Source of the DNA: Adineta ricciae
Lineage: Eukaryota > Rotifera > Eurotatoria > Adinetida > Adinetidae
NCBI GenBank assembly: GCA_905250025.1
Contig: CAJNOJ010000036.1
Coordinates: forward strand, 496,001-560,000
Length of the DNA stretch: 64,000 nt
Reading direction: 5' to 3'
Notes under the pieces: generated by a model
What the model was told of the DNA's origin: nothing
Databases searched by the model: none
Seen by the model: the letters and a program-made list of their open reading frames with translations, nothing else
Shown: in pieces, positions 33,374 to 44,663 of the stretch
Position numbering within the stretch: the stretch's first letter is position 1
Layout: the number at the start of each line of letters is the position of its first letter
Position numbers and translations under genes: made by a program

Positions 33374-34354
33374 ATGTTGAACTCGTCCGACGTCGATTTA
33401 TTGATGAAATTGAATACAATTTCAATACAATTCAATCGCTATTTCTCAATATTTATTTTCCTTTTCGGTTCTGTTGGAAATCTTTTAAACTGTTTGGTCC
33501 TTTCTCAACCTTCACTCCGATCCAATCCATGTGTGTTTTATTTTCTCATTTCATCTATTGCCAATATGATTTCGATATGTTCTGGTTTAACAACCAGAAT
33601 CCTATCAGGATGGGATATGGACTACACCGATACTAATGTCTATATGTGTAAAATTCGTGCATTTTTCATGTTTGTTTCTCGATCAGTTGCTTTCTGGCTT
33701 ATCGCATTGGCAGCAGCCGATCGTTACCTTTCGTCCTCTCATCTATATCACCGACGACAATTGAGTTCACTCGAGAACGCTCAGCACGGAACAATATTTG
33801 TTATCATCTTTTCGTTATTGATCTATTGTCAAATACTTTATTGTTACGATATCAACATCATATCAGCACCGTTACATTGCTATGGTAAAACAGTCATCTG
33901 TCGGCTAACTACCGACTTAACTTATGGTATTATTACAATAGCATGCCCATTATTAATAATGTTCGTTTGCGGATTATTAACTATAAGAAATGTGCGTAAT
34001 CAGTATGATGCTGCATCCGGAAGGAAACATTTGATTGATGTTAATTATAGCGCGACAAAACGAACATTGAGTTATCAATATCGACGTCGAAAACGAATCA
34101 ATCGATATTTATGTCATGTTCTCTTTGTTCAAATTGTCTTTCTCGTCGTTTTGACGACTCCACAAGCAATTGAAAAATTTTACACAACACTAACGATTTA
34201 TCAGATTAAATCAGATTTACATGTTGCTATAAATAATTTCATATATAATTTTGCCCTTCTACTGACTTATCTAGCTAGTGGAATGACGTTTTATATATAC
34301 ACATTAAGTGGTGGAAATACATTTCGTAATGCGCTTTTTGATTTGTTCAAATAA
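33374..34354 (+). CDS. Rhodopsin-like G-protein-coupled receptor
   Basis: Single exon, 326 residues from the ATG at 33374 (MLNSSDV, with an N-glycosylation site). Seven hydrophobic segments are visible. TM1 has the GN motif (GSVGNLLNCLVL), TM3 ends AAADRYLSS (DRY), and extracellular Cys residues (YMCKIRAF and a pair in loop 2) can form the usual disulphide. TM6 holds LVVLTTPQAI, and TM7 ends FYIYTLSGGNTFRNAL in place of NPxxY. The basic third loop (RRRKRINRY) is typical for G-protein contact. It resembles the many orphan peptide-type receptors of rotifers. The ligand is unknown. Confidence 0.85.
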   Translation: MLNSSDVDLLMKLNTISIQFNRYFSIFIFLFGSVGNLLNCLVLSQPSLRSNPCVFYFLISSIANMISICSGLTTRILSGWDMDYTDTNVYMCKIRAFFMFVSRSVAFWLIALAAADRYLSSSHLYHRRQLSSLENAQHGTIFVIIFSLLIYCQILYCYDINIISAPLHCYGKTVICRLTTDLTYGIITIACPLLIMFVCGLLTIRNVRNQYDAASGRKHLIDVNYSATKRTLSYQYRRRKRINRYLCHVLFVQIVFLVVLTTPQAIEKFYTTLTIYQIKSDLHVAINNFIYNFALLLTYLASGMTFYIYTLSGGNTFRNALFDLFK

Positions 34355-35426
34355 AATTCCATATTGATTGATTTCTGTCAGGAATACTACAATACACTTT
34401 TTGTGAAGTTTAATATGCGAGTCATTATGTATATGTTTACCTCTCTCTTAATGTTCTATTTTAAATTAAACTATTGAGTTAATCAAGATTATCATTAACG
34501 CGATAAGAAATCCTCTTATGCGGTTCTAGCTGGTTATTTTAGATCTCACATCGGACATACGACGATAATTAATGTTTCGAAATACCCGACAAAAATTAAC
34601 TTTGATCTTTGACATCAGACGATATGCAACAGGTAAGCCGAGTCTGGCTTACTTACCTACTCAATTTCTTAAGAGACAGAGAGAGATTAGCATCGACACT
34701 GTTATATGTTCGTTCATTCCTTCCTTCTTAAGAAGAACATGTTTATACGCCTCTTTATCAGAGAAGGATACAACGGATGGGTAAATCACTGGCCACTATG
34801 ACTATTAGATTGTGTAAAATTATGGCACCGAAAAACTAATCTATCAAACGGAAATCACTAAGAATGAAAGAATAAATGTCGTGTTCACAGTTACACACGA
34901 AAATCAGTAGTCACGAAAACGTTTTTTATAGAAAAATAGCGAGTTACGACGTTGATGTTAATTGAAAATAATATGAATTTTGTCGACCTTTCTTCGTTTC
35001 TCTTGGGGGTGGAATTGCATGTGCATACATATCTGGGTACTACATTTGAATTAAATTTCACTTCAAGGCGCAGTTTTTGGAAGTATGACGGCTACATCTA
35101 TATTATCTGAGTTGACATATGTTCTCGAGGCTATTATATCATTAGATGTATCCGCTAGCGATAATTCTAAGATAATTGACATCGAAATCAATTTAAATTT
35201 CTGAAGTCTTAACTTTCGAATATAATAAGGTAATTTACATTAGAGAATCGATATTGTGAATTATTCTTATTCTCAAATTCCTCATGCAGACATAAGCATA
35301 ATCCAATTTCTTGTAATACTGCAGGTCTTAGAAGAGTCGTGTATCTAACATAGTTTGTTCCTATTTCAAAGTCTGTGAATGTAAAAAAGTTCGAAGCAAG
35401 AATAGTTCGTCGTCGCTTTTTCAATC
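34355..35426. other. Intergenic, no gene seen
   Basis: AT-rich spacer between the 3' ends of the GPCR and the DadA-like gene. A minus-strand frame at 35209-35424 just past the DadA stop has no domain. Confidence 0.55.
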
Positions 35427-37177
35427 TTACTGGAATCTATTGGGAGAATAGCATTCAGAAGTTAAACTTTCTCTATCAGTTTTATCTGTCTTCTGATTGA
35501 TTGTATCAGCTAAAAGAGCTGCCGATCCAAATGCAAGTGTCCATCCTTTACTACCATGACCACAATTAATGAACAGATTATCGAAATTGCTACATCGTCC
35601 GATTAATGGCACATCATCAGCAGATACTGGACGAGAACAGCTATGAAATACTTTTTCGTAAGAAGCTACATGTGGCAGCCAAGCAATTGTCTGTTCATAC
35701 AAATATTGAGCTCGATCCGGTTCACTGAGAACGCCAATGTCCTATAGAACACAAGTGATTATTCATATTTAGACAATTGACAAAGATAACAATCGATGTA
35801 TATTAACCTTCCATCCGGCAAATTCAGCCAGGCCGCTGACTCGCACTATGCCTTGTTGAGCCGTTGGTTTCAATGCGGATATATAAAGTTTGTTCACGTC
35901 ATCGACCAGATTTACCTTCGGTAGTGGAATACTTGGGGCAGTTTTAATTTCTACCGTATAGCCCTAATGTATAAGCGACACAAATCGTTACAGATTTCAT
36001 TTTGACCTTTGCGTTGCTTTACCTTCACAGGATAAACAGGTACATAGATGTTTAGTTTTTCAGTTAAAGGCATAACATAATTACCATTTGCTAAGATGAT
36101 ATTATCTGCATTTTCAAATTTTTTGTTATTAGTAGTTACAACTCCTGATACATGTCGTAGTTGATGACCTGTATGACTTTGAACTGTTGATGATACAATA
36201 AAATCTTGAATTTCTTCATTGAATACGAACTGAACGTTGTATTTCTCGATTAGGATTCGTTTCAATTCACAACAAAATTCGTAAATATTTCCATTTGTAT
36301 CCGAAGAACTGAACACTCCGCCATAGATTCGATTTTTCACAGATATTAGTATTGGCTCGTGTTTAATCACTTCTTCTGGCGATGAGAAAATTTGAATATC
36401 GTCAATATGTTTCGATTCTTCGACTAATTGTTCAAAGATAACTGGATCGACTGCTAACTGCAATGAGCCAGTCGTGTAACGGGAAAATGATATCGCATTC
36501 TATAAAATTGCAATGAAATTCATAAAGACGATTATATTCGTCAGAAAACGCACTTCTTTGAGAATATCATCTAAACATTGCCGAGAATACATGCTAAGCG
36601 TTAATAGATTAGCTGCATTTCTGACTTGTGCCTTCGTCGTACAATTTTTCAGATACTCGTACATCCACCGATAGAATTTCATTGAGAAAAACGTACTTGG
36701 CCAAATTTTCGTCGACGTCGGTGTTGGCGAAGACCATGAAAATATCGACTTGAAATATTTCTTCGGAACATCCGAATTTGCCCATGGTGTTAATAGAGAT
36801 GGACAAATCAACGCACCATTTTTATAACTAATCACAAGAATTCGTCAGTATTTGCTCGTCTACGTCAATGAAAGATCTTACCTAGTTTCTAACGCGACGT
36901 CTTCACGCTTTTCGATACATATCACTTTATGTCCACTTTTTGCTAGATAATAAGCGCTTGTTAAACCGATAATACCTGCGCCAATGATGATACTCGTAGG
37001 ATGATCAGAGACCGACCGAATAGGTTGAAATTTCTCATTTTTGGCTTTAGAAGTCACGTATTTATAGATTCCCTGTGGTTAACAGTGGATAGAAATACTT
37101 TCTCTGTAAAGTTCGAGACTTACAAATGATGTTGCTACGCTACTTAAAACTACGATGCTTCGAGATGTTCGATTCAT
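35427..37177 (-). CDS. FAD-dependent oxidoreductase, D-amino-acid dehydrogenase (DadA)-like
   Basis: Six exons on the minus strand (37124-37177, 36882-37072, 36554-36827, 36023-36499, 35808-35963, 35427-35741) close in phase to 488 residues. After a short hydrophobic start ([17 protein letters not shown]) comes the dinucleotide fold [20 protein letters not shown]...EKR, then the DadA-type [20 protein letters not shown] and CLDDIL. Near the end are [10 protein letters not shown] and [19 protein letters not shown], the FAD-binding C-terminal signature. DadA enzymes deaminate D-amino acids to keto acids. The family is bacterial and also occurs in fungi and plants but is not a typical animal gene, so horizontal origin is inferred; five introns suggest long residence. 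Donors GTTAAT and GTGCGT are slightly unusual. Confidence 0.87.
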
Positions 37178-37507
37178 TCCGGTTTCTTTTCGAGGAGAGG
37201 GGAGTGTGATATTTAGCTAAATGCACTGTACATTTACGTCTCATTCTTTATTTTAGCTTCAAAAGCAGATAAGAACAGCAAAAAATGGAGCATGTATTTC
37301 ATTCCGGTGACATTTTGTGATTGTTTTCATCCTTTCTCTCGTTCTTCATCCAATATTTGTTCTATCTCTTTGCTATTACTCAAGTATGATGAAACATGCG
37401 AGGATTGTTATTTCTTCGAGCGTTCTTGTCACATGTTGCATCATAAAATCAGACTCGGAATGTATATTTAAATGATCGATATAGTTTGACTTCAACAACA
37501 GTACATC
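37178..37507. promoter_or_regulatory. Divergent promoter region
   Basis: 330 bp between two head-to-head genes (DadA-like on minus, orphan on plus). It presumably contains both promoters; no defined element was recognised. Confidence 0.5.
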
Positions 37508-38029
37508 ATGGCATCATCAATCCAGAAAAATTCTACACGTCCTCGTTTACTCCATGTTGGATTTATGGTTCCACTGAATGAGATTATGTCTGAAAGTCCA
37601 GTATTGGAACGTGAACTAGGCCGTTTGAATTTACGCGTTAATATTTACGCTGCTGTTCTCTTCTACAAAGATTCATCTCCAGACACTCTTCAAATGTGGT
37701 TTGATCAAAGAAAACGTTCCAGCCGTAATGGATATTTACGAGCATATTATACGAAAAAAAACGGTGATAGTATTATCGAAATGGATGTCGACGGAAAACA
37801 ATTTTATCTCATTGCATCATCGGGAACATCACAACCGCTGATCGAAATGAAGAAGGATATTACAAGAGGTTTATTTGGTGAACGCCGTGAGTTTGCCGAG
37901 CGCATTCAAGTACCTTGTTTCCCATATAAATACGACACAAATAATGGATTCACTGAATGTGAAGCATTTCATGCTTTTAAAGATGAACATAGACAAAAAC
38001 TCGAGAACAAAGCAACTGGCGATGCATAA
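37508..38029 (+). CDS. Hypothetical protein, 173 residues
   Basis: Single-exon gene with an ATG at 37508 (MASSIQKNSTRPRLLHVGF). It has no signal peptide, membrane segment or known motif. The middle alternates beta-like strands (NLRVNIYAAVLFYK, IIEMDVDGKQFYLIASSG) and the C-terminus is charged (AFKDEHRQKLENKATGDA), suggesting a small soluble domain. I do not recognise the family. Codon use and the long open frame support a real gene. It could be rotifer-specific. Confidence 0.6.
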   Translation: MASSIQKNSTRPRLLHVGFMVPLNEIMSESPVLERELGRLNLRVNIYAAVLFYKDSSPDTLQMWFDQRKRSSRNGYLRAYYTKKNGDSIIEMDVDGKQFYLIASSGTSQPLIEMKKDITRGLFGERREFAERIQVPCFPYKYDTNNGFTECEAFHAFKDEHRQKLENKATGDA

Positions 38030-38281
38030 ATTTAGCATCAGATAAATAGTCGAAAATTGTATAACCATTTGTACTTTGGAAGTTTCATCAAATTAATTGA
38101 ATAAAAAACCAGGTATCGTGGAGGCTAACTGTCAAAACGAAGAGTGAAAGAAAATGATAAAGATTTGTTATCGAAGCTGTGAGGATACATTAGGCGGTCT
38201 CTGAAATAACGAATATCATTTTTATCTTGCTGATTCATCGTAAGAAGATGATGCACTTTTAACGAAAACACTTTAGAGACG

Positions 38282-39376
38282 ATGCTATTCCTAACCATAT
38301 TCTTTCTTCTTCTGCTAAGTGTAAAAAACTCCTTAGGGAATGATACGATCGTTTTTACACGAGGTGAAGCTGGCTATTTCTGTATTAAAATTCCCTATAT
38401 CTTAACAACAGCAAAAGGAACTTTGCTCGCATTTGGTGAAGCACGACTATTCTCATGCAGCGATTATACTGAAACTGATATTGTTTACAAACGAAGTCTG
38501 GATAATGGACAAACTTGGTCGAATCTACAAGTTCTGTATCGAGGCAATTCTTCGAATAGTAAATATCATCGTGTTGGAAACATCGCACCTGTTCAACTGA
38601 GATACAATCAGCGAATATTGATTCCATTCTGTCAAGATAATCTGATCGTCATGCAAACCTACACAGATGACGATGGTTTAACATTTGCTCCGCCACAAGT
38701 TATTCCCAACGTCACCCGACCGGAATGGAAATGGGTAGGTCTCGGACCACCTGGCGGTATTTTACTACAATCAAATCGAATATTAATTCCAGCTTATTAT
38801 TCTGTGCATCCAAATGACAACGGTCTGTTGTCGACAGGTTATGTGATGTTAAACGACTTGAATGGACAAATTGATAAATGGTATCTCGGTGGCCAATACA
38901 ATCTGGACAATTATTACCCAAACGAGTGCCAAGCTGTTGAATTGCTGCCTACTACTAACTCGATATTTATTAATTCACGTTCATTAGGAACGAAACGTAT
39001 CGGTGCGTATAGTACCGATGGAGGAATAACGTTCAACAGAGTTAAGGTGTTGAAGACACTCGTTCAACCACTGACTGGTTGTCAAGGTTCAACCATATAT
39101 GATGCAAATACTCGACAGCTATTCTATTCAGGTTTAGCTGAAACATCTTATATTCGCAGCAATTTGTCACTTTATATAAGTGATGACAATGGCGAAAGTT
39201 GGACCTATATGAAGACAATCTTTCCAGGTTCCTCTGCGTATTCATCATTGACTATGATGAATGATGGATCAATTGGTTTATTGTATGAATGGGCGAAGAA
39301 AAGCGATCGGGTTTTTCAACCGGATTACATGACATTTACTGTAGTATATAATCAAAGTAAAGACAATGTAGATTAA
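38282..39376 (+). CDS. Sialidase (GH33-like), tandem copy 1, triad Arg replaced by Lys
   Basis: Single exon, 364 residues. The signal peptide (about 1-18) points to a secreted or lysosomal exo-alpha-sialidase, which releases terminal sialic acid. Asp-box repeats are SLDNGQTW, TDDDGLTF, STDGGITF and SDDNGESW. The conserved FGEAR, the Arg of INSRSLGTKR and the Arg of YIRSNLSLYIS, which match two of the three triad arginines, are present, as is the YSSL...IGLLYE region near the C-terminus. The first triad Arg, in the xRIP motif near residue 36, is Lys here (CIKIP). Copy 2 keeps Arg at that place (CVRIP). Substrate carboxylate binding may therefore be weakened and the copy may have changed or lost function. 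Confidence 0.88.
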   Translation: MLFLTIFFLLLLSVKNSLGNDTIVFTRGEAGYFCIKIPYILTTAKGTLLAFGEARLFSCSDYTETDIVYKRSLDNGQTWSNLQVLYRGNSSNSKYHRVGNIAPVQLRYNQRILIPFCQDNLIVMQTYTDDDGLTFAPPQVIPNVTRPEWKWVGLGPPGGILLQSNRILIPAYYSVHPNDNGLLSTGYVMLNDLNGQIDKWYLGGQYNLDNYYPNECQAVELLPTTNSIFINSRSLGTKRIGAYSTDGGITFNRVKVLKTLVQPLTGCQGSTIYDANTRQLFYSGLAETSYIRSNLSLYISDDNGESWTYMKTIFPGSSAYSSLTMMNDGSIGLLYEWAKKSDRVFQPDYMTFTVVYNQSKDNVD

Positions 39377-39487
39377 TAAATAAATAAATATAAAAATATG
39401 TTGGGAGTTTGTTATCGTGTACTTGAGATATTAAAAGAACGGTAACCAAGCAGAGAGTATCTCTGAGATTTGATAATAGTTCTTTTT

Positions 39488-39511
39488 ATTGTTGTTGTTG
39501 TTGTCGTTGCA
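39488..39511. repeat. Short TTG trinucleotide run
   Basis: Imperfect (TTG)n run of about 24 bases in the 170-bp spacer between the two sialidase genes. Confidence 0.7.
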
Positions 39512-39546
39512 TTCAACCACATTTTGAATCGATGTTTAAAGATTGA

Positions 39547-40632
39547 ATGTTACTGTTAATTGTGCTTTTGTTACTTGCTAATTCAAACACTTCCTTTGAG
39601 CAGGAAACCATTGTCTTTGCACGTGGCGAAGGTAACTACTATTGTGTACGAATTCCATCCGTTATGACCACTGTCAAGGGAACTTTGATAGCATTTGGTG
39701 AAGCACGAATGTTCACTTGTCAAGACAATACTGATATTGATATTGTTTACAAAAGAAGTCTAGATAACGGAAGAACTTGGTCGGATCTACAAGTTCTCTA
39801 TCGAGGAAATTCGTCTGGTGAAAATTTCAACTGGGTAGGAAATTTTGCTCCCGTTCAATTGAAGTACAATCAGCGAATCTTAGTACCATTCTGTCGAAAT
39901 AATCTTGTTCCTATGCAAACCTATTCAGATGATGATGGCTTAACATTTGCGCCACCGCAAATCATTCCAAATATCGCTAAACCGAATTGGAAGTGGCTCG
40001 CTTTAGGTCCGCCCAGCGGCATTCTATTACAATCAAATCGTATCCTGGTTCCCGGTGATTATTCTATCAACTCGAACGTCAGAGCCGGTTCTCTATCTAC
40101 TGGCTTTGTCATGTTAAACGATTTCAACGGACAAATTGATAAATGGTATCTCGGTGGTGAATATAATCTAGACAACTATTACCCAAACGAAGGTCAAGCT
40201 GTTGAATTATTACCTTCGAATAATTCGATATTCATAAATGCTCGCTCCCATACAACGAAACGCATTGGTGCATATAGTACAAATGGTGGAATCACATTCG
40301 ATAAAGTTACAGTACTTAATACATTAGTAGAACCTTTGCATGGTTGCGAAGGTTCAACGCTGTATCATCCATCGACTCGTCAACTGTTCTATTCAGGATT
40401 AGCTGTCACATCTAACATTCGTGCGAATCTATCTTTACATATCAGCAATGATAATGGTGAAACCTGGAGCTATATAAAAGCCATCTGTCCAGGTCCATCA
40501 GGCTACTCGTCATTAACAACATTGACTGATCAATCCATTGGCATGTTGTACGAAAAAGGCAGTACAATGGGTTCACCGGATTCATTGACATTCACCATAG
40601 TATATAATCAAACGAAAAAAGGAACGATTTGA
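39547..40632 (+). CDS. Sialidase (GH33-like), tandem copy 2
   Basis: Single exon, 361 residues, same strand as copy 1 and separated from its stop by 170 bp. It has a signal peptide (MLLLIVLLLLANSNTSF), an intact xRIP motif (CVRIPSVM), FGEAR, four Asp boxes (SLDNGRTW, SDDDGLTF, STNGGITF, SNDNGETW) and the other two triad arginines (INARSHTTKR; NIRANLSLHIS). All expected catalytic positions appear present, so this is predicted to be the active member of the pair. Identity to copy 1 is high in blocks but without long identical DNA tracts, consistent with an older duplication. The 3' end lies only 31 bp from the end of the convergent ART-LRR gene. Confidence 0.9.
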   Translation: MLLLIVLLLLANSNTSFEQETIVFARGEGNYYCVRIPSVMTTVKGTLIAFGEARMFTCQDNTDIDIVYKRSLDNGRTWSDLQVLYRGNSSGENFNWVGNFAPVQLKYNQRILVPFCRNNLVPMQTYSDDDGLTFAPPQIIPNIAKPNWKWLALGPPSGILLQSNRILVPGDYSINSNVRAGSLSTGFVMLNDFNGQIDKWYLGGEYNLDNYYPNEGQAVELLPSNNSIFINARSHTTKRIGAYSTNGGITFDKVTVLNTLVEPLHGCEGSTLYHPSTRQLFYSGLAVTSNIRANLSLHISNDNGETWSYIKAICPGPSGYSSLTTLTDQSIGMLYEKGSTMGSPDSLTFTIVYNQTKKGTI

Positions 40633-40663
40633 ACAAAATTAATACTAAAAGTATTCTATTCAT

Positions 40664-42601
40664 TTAAACTTCCAGATCAAAATCTTTTTTTGTTTTGATC
40701 ATTTTTAAAAGTTTTCGTTTGCCCACATCGGACAGATTACAATTGTTTATATAAAGTGTTTTCAACGTACAATTTCGCTTAAACATATTCAGTAATACAT
40801 CCACACTTCCATCCGTAATTGATCTATTTGAATTTAAAAATAACCATTCGATATTCGTATTGAAATTCGCAAGTGTATTCGATAAAATTTCCACGCCATG
40901 ATCACTGATTTCATTGCCAGTCAACCACAACCATGTCAGCGTTCGATTCGACTGCAACATATTCGATAGATACTTCAAGCCATCATCAGTAATATCATTC
41001 TGGCCGAGATAAAGATGCTGTAGAGTTGATGAGTATCTTGCACATATCTAAACAAGTAAGATAAGTCTGGCTTTTTCGTGGGCCTTACATTCTCTGATAG
41101 ATAGATAATGGTTTCGTCAGACAACAGAATGCACAAGAATAGATCGATATCTGATATTCACGTATCCCGTAACGTCTATGACGAACATTGTATTATTGGG
41201 CGTGTAGCAAGAGGAAAAGTCGAGCAGAATCACGCAAAGAGTGGGGGAGTGAAAATATTTACTTGATTATTTGTTTGCTCTGAGACAGTTTCCGGCACAT
41301 TCATTAGTGCACTGGCAATCAGTTCGATTCCCCGATCACCTAAATGATTCTTCGATAAATATAATTCTGTTATCGTTCGATTCTCTTTTAATAACTGTGC
41401 TAAATATTGTGCACCAATGTGAGTAATTTGGTTGGACTCCAAATTCAACGTTTTAATATTCGAATTGGCAATTGCTGCTGTTAAACATTGAAGTCCAAAA
41501 TCCGATATTTGATTATTTCGGAGGTCTATGAACTCTAGCGTAGAATTATTATTCAAACCTGTGGAGAGTACTGAAAGTCCTTGACATGTAATGTTATTAT
41601 CGCATAGTCGAACACGCTTACAACGATTTTTGATCAAAGCATGTTTAACTACGGTGTTCATATCTCGATCCGTTAAGTTTTGTTTGCCTAAATCGATTGT
41701 CCACGAATGTCCATATTGAACAATGCGATGTTCCAGAGATATATTACGATAGATGTTATCGAATATCAGTGGCGAATTTCGAGAATGAATCAAGGAAAGC
41801 CAGAATCTAAAATCGATATGGAAGAACACTTCCACTGAAATTTTTCAAGGCAATGATCTTGATTTACTTGTGAAAAGGAGTTGATTTGGTCTGATCAATG
41901 GAATGTAGAAACAATGATGGTTGAATTTCTTTCAATACTATCCAATGTAAATGATCATTAGTCGAATAATAGCAATCGACAACTTGAAATTTCGTTGCGG
42001 GTAAAACAACTGCAAATGTATTTTCTGACGAATAGCAACATTTCTGTATATCTTTCACAGTCGAGGATTCAATTTTGAATACTGTCCGTAACTCATGCTC
42101 ATCTAAACATGTTTCCGATCGAAGATCGTTCATCAATGTTGTGCACAATGGTAAATCCTTCCAAAGGATAACTTCTTCGAGATGATAATGTTTGCTTAAA
42201 TCTAATTTACTTCCTCGATAGATTATTGAATGAGTTGATGGCAGATGTGAAAGCGCAGTGAATAGAAGTTTGAAATAGTATAACCATGGTTCGTATTTAT
42301 GCATGCTTGATTCAGATAGGATGAAATTGACCATAGCATGAAGACACTGATCGTACGGTTGCCATTGTATAGAGTAAAGCATAATAGATGCAGATTCGTC
42401 AGCTGTCAATCCGTTGATAGGGTCATGCCGTTTTTCTTTGATTAATTGACTGTAAGTTTTGATTGTTGGTAAGATTGAAATCAATGGTTCAACGGCTTGT
42501 TCGAATGAAACAAGAGGAATTCGTTGAAATTCTTCGATAGAGAATACGAAATCCTCTTTCATCATTTTCCGTCCAATTGGTTTACTAATAGACACACCCA
42601 T
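40664..42601 (-). CDS. ADP-ribosyltransferase (ART)-like domain fused to leucine-rich repeats
   Basis: Three exons on the minus strand (41868-42601, 41263-41806, 40664-41047) close in phase to 553 residues. The start MGVSISKP fits an N-myristoylation site. Residues about 20-240 resemble the mono-ADP-ribosyltransferase fold: IIYRGSKLDLSKHY holds the R-motif, and SSENTFAVVLPATKFQVV sits where the ExE motif plus LPPGTKF should be. The E-x-E position reads N-T-F, so the catalytic Glu seems missing, and the S-motif is poor (LPLCTTL). Residues about 280-550 are ribonuclease-inhibitor-type repeats (for example LEFIDLRNNQISDFGLQCL, IKTLNLESNQITHIGAQYL, ITELYLSKNHLGDRGIELI). ART-LRR genes are abundant in bdelloids. 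This copy may act as a binding protein rather than an enzyme. Confidence 0.82.
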
Positions 42602-43301
42602 TACTTGGATTCCTAAAACATACCATTTCTTTCGACAGTAGAAAAACTATGCAATTCTCATATCTTGTATCCCTCAACAATATTCTCGGTAACCAAACAT
42701 TTTCAAGATACTGCCATGTATTCCCTCAGGAAATACTACAAATATGGCAACGGTTACAGTCTGTCTAGATAATATACAAGTACCTGTTTACGCATGATCT
42801 TTCGCTTTCTCCGTTATATTTTCTTTTCCGCTGCTCTCGCTCTCTCTCTCTTTATCTTTTTAGATTGACATACATGACATATGTGTTCGGTGTATTTTCC
42901 TTTTCTTTCTTCGTCTTTCCTTTTTATGTACTTGCTATTCTCCTTATACAACAGAAAGTTGTCTAAAGGCCAAACGATGATATTATCATCGGTCATGTGT
43001 TGACATCCTCTAGAGTCAATTGCGCATAGGAAAATATGCATGTTGTATGATATATTCGATGATAAAAAGATGATTGTTATGCCACTTGTAGACATACTAG
43101 ATTGCTACTTATCGTTGCACTTTTTGTTGGTTTGAGCAGTTTAGCAAATCAATGTATTATGGTTTTAGACAGATATTTACATCACTGAAAACAAGCCGAA
43201 ATAAACCGGTAAATGAACACAAGAGGTCACATTACAAAATATCTGAGAGAAAAAAACCACGGAAAATGACACGAAAATGTGCAATCATTCCAATTTCATT
43301 A
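42602..43301. other. Intergenic, no gene seen
   Basis: 700 bp between two minus-strand genes. A CT-rich tract (about 42830-42860) and a low-complexity frame at 42814-43095 are present, but no domain. Confidence 0.5.
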
Positions 43302-44663
43302 TTAAGCTGAAAATGGACAAGTTTCAATAAGATTTTCAGTCGTCGTTGTACTATTTCGATGCTTTTTAGCGCTAGTTTTCAATTCTTCCATACTTTCTTT
43401 CAACATCGGATCATCATGATCATAAGTGACAATATTCAAACCAGGAAAGTTGAACATCAACAAGTCTTTCAGATTATTCAACAGATTCACATCAGGTGCA
43501 TATGTTCCAGACCCGTTGTCGAATACCAGTTCCCACTCATCATCACATCGGTCCCAGCCGTGTTTTGGTCGAGGATGGAATTCACCAGCATAGCGAACAT
43601 ATTCAGAACAATTGGCTAATAATGCATGTTTACTTGCAAAATCTGCGAAGAATTTGTCATCTGTTTCGCTGAATCGCCATGTGTTATCGTCGATAACATA
43701 GGAATATATACACGGTCTAATCTTTTTACCCGTTCGATCAGCAAATATTGTTGTCCAAAGATCGTCAGTATCAGTGACGATTCCTGTTTCGGAATGTTTG
43801 ATTGTTTGGCCAAAAAGAATTTTATGAGCTATTTTGATCGTACTTTGAGATGCTAATGTTAAAGGACAGCTGCCGAATATCGCTTGAGCAGCTCGATACT
43901 TTCGATTCCAGTGTTGCCGGTCATGCGGGCTGAAAAACACGGAAATTCGCCGCATGCGAATTTTCCATGTTGAATAAACGCAATCTGGATTGAGCATCGT
44001 TAAACGACCAACGGTCAATGAATCGTGACGAAAATATCGACAAGGACCATCGAATGTGTATCGAGGTAGAAGCTTTGTCTCATTGGAAGACGGCATTGAA
44101 TGTACAGATAAATGAAAGTATCCATGTATATGTTCGAATTTCGCAAGAATTTCATGGCCTTTCGGCGGAGCATGATAATTGATCAAATTTAAAACTTCAA
44201 ATTGTCCGATATAATCGTCACTCACTGTGTCATCGTCTTTGTCATAGACTTTGACAGTTAGTTTTGCGTTAATAGGAATATTCCGAACGATCCATTTCTC
44301 ATCTTCCCATTTAGGCGTCGCCGTATTAGGAATAATACTAGAGCTAACAAGATTAGATGGAAAATAAATTCAATTATACTGAACCGACTTTTGTCGATCA
44401 AGAAATACTTACGTAAACGTAATTTGATCATCGATATTTGCAATGAAATATGGATCAGCGTGTCCAACAACATCCATTTTCGGTATGTCCTTTAATGGAA
44501 AAACGTAACGACATTGAATATTTACACTGAATGTACTGCGATTTACCTCAGCACAGAGAAATTGGATAACGACGTCATAGTGCTCTTGGAATTCATCCAG
44601 TAGAGAGAATGTTTTTTCCAACAACGTACTCTCAAGGCCAGATGGTACTGAGTGCAACGACAT
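43302..44663 (-). CDS. C2-domain protein of fungal type, copy 1
   Basis: Three exons (44547-44663, 44413-44489, 43302-44337) give 409 residues. A short head precedes a C2 domain (about residues 30-140: VGHADPYFIANI, NTATPKWEDEKWIV, LTVKVYDKDDDTVSDDYIG, with Asp residues suited to calcium and phospholipid binding). The large second part begins GPCRYFRHDSLTVGRLTM, continues STWKIRMRRISVFF, WRFSETDDKFFADFASKHAL, NCSEYVRYAGEFHPRPKHGW and WELVFDNGSGTYAPD, and ends with a NFPGLNIVTYDHDDPMLK block. I know this second domain from uncharacterised fungal C2 proteins, so fungal origin is likely; its biochemical role is unknown. A second copy lies 3.8 kb away on the same strand with identical exon lengths for exons 1 and 2. 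Confidence 0.82.

Noticed and set aside
35209..35424. Minus-strand frame just after the DadA stop
   Set aside because: No domain; likely 3' flanking sequence.
44489..44547. Reading C2-protein copy 1 straight through the 57-bp insert after exon 1
   Set aside because: The insert is open in frame, but has GT-AG ends and copy 2 has an intron at the same place.
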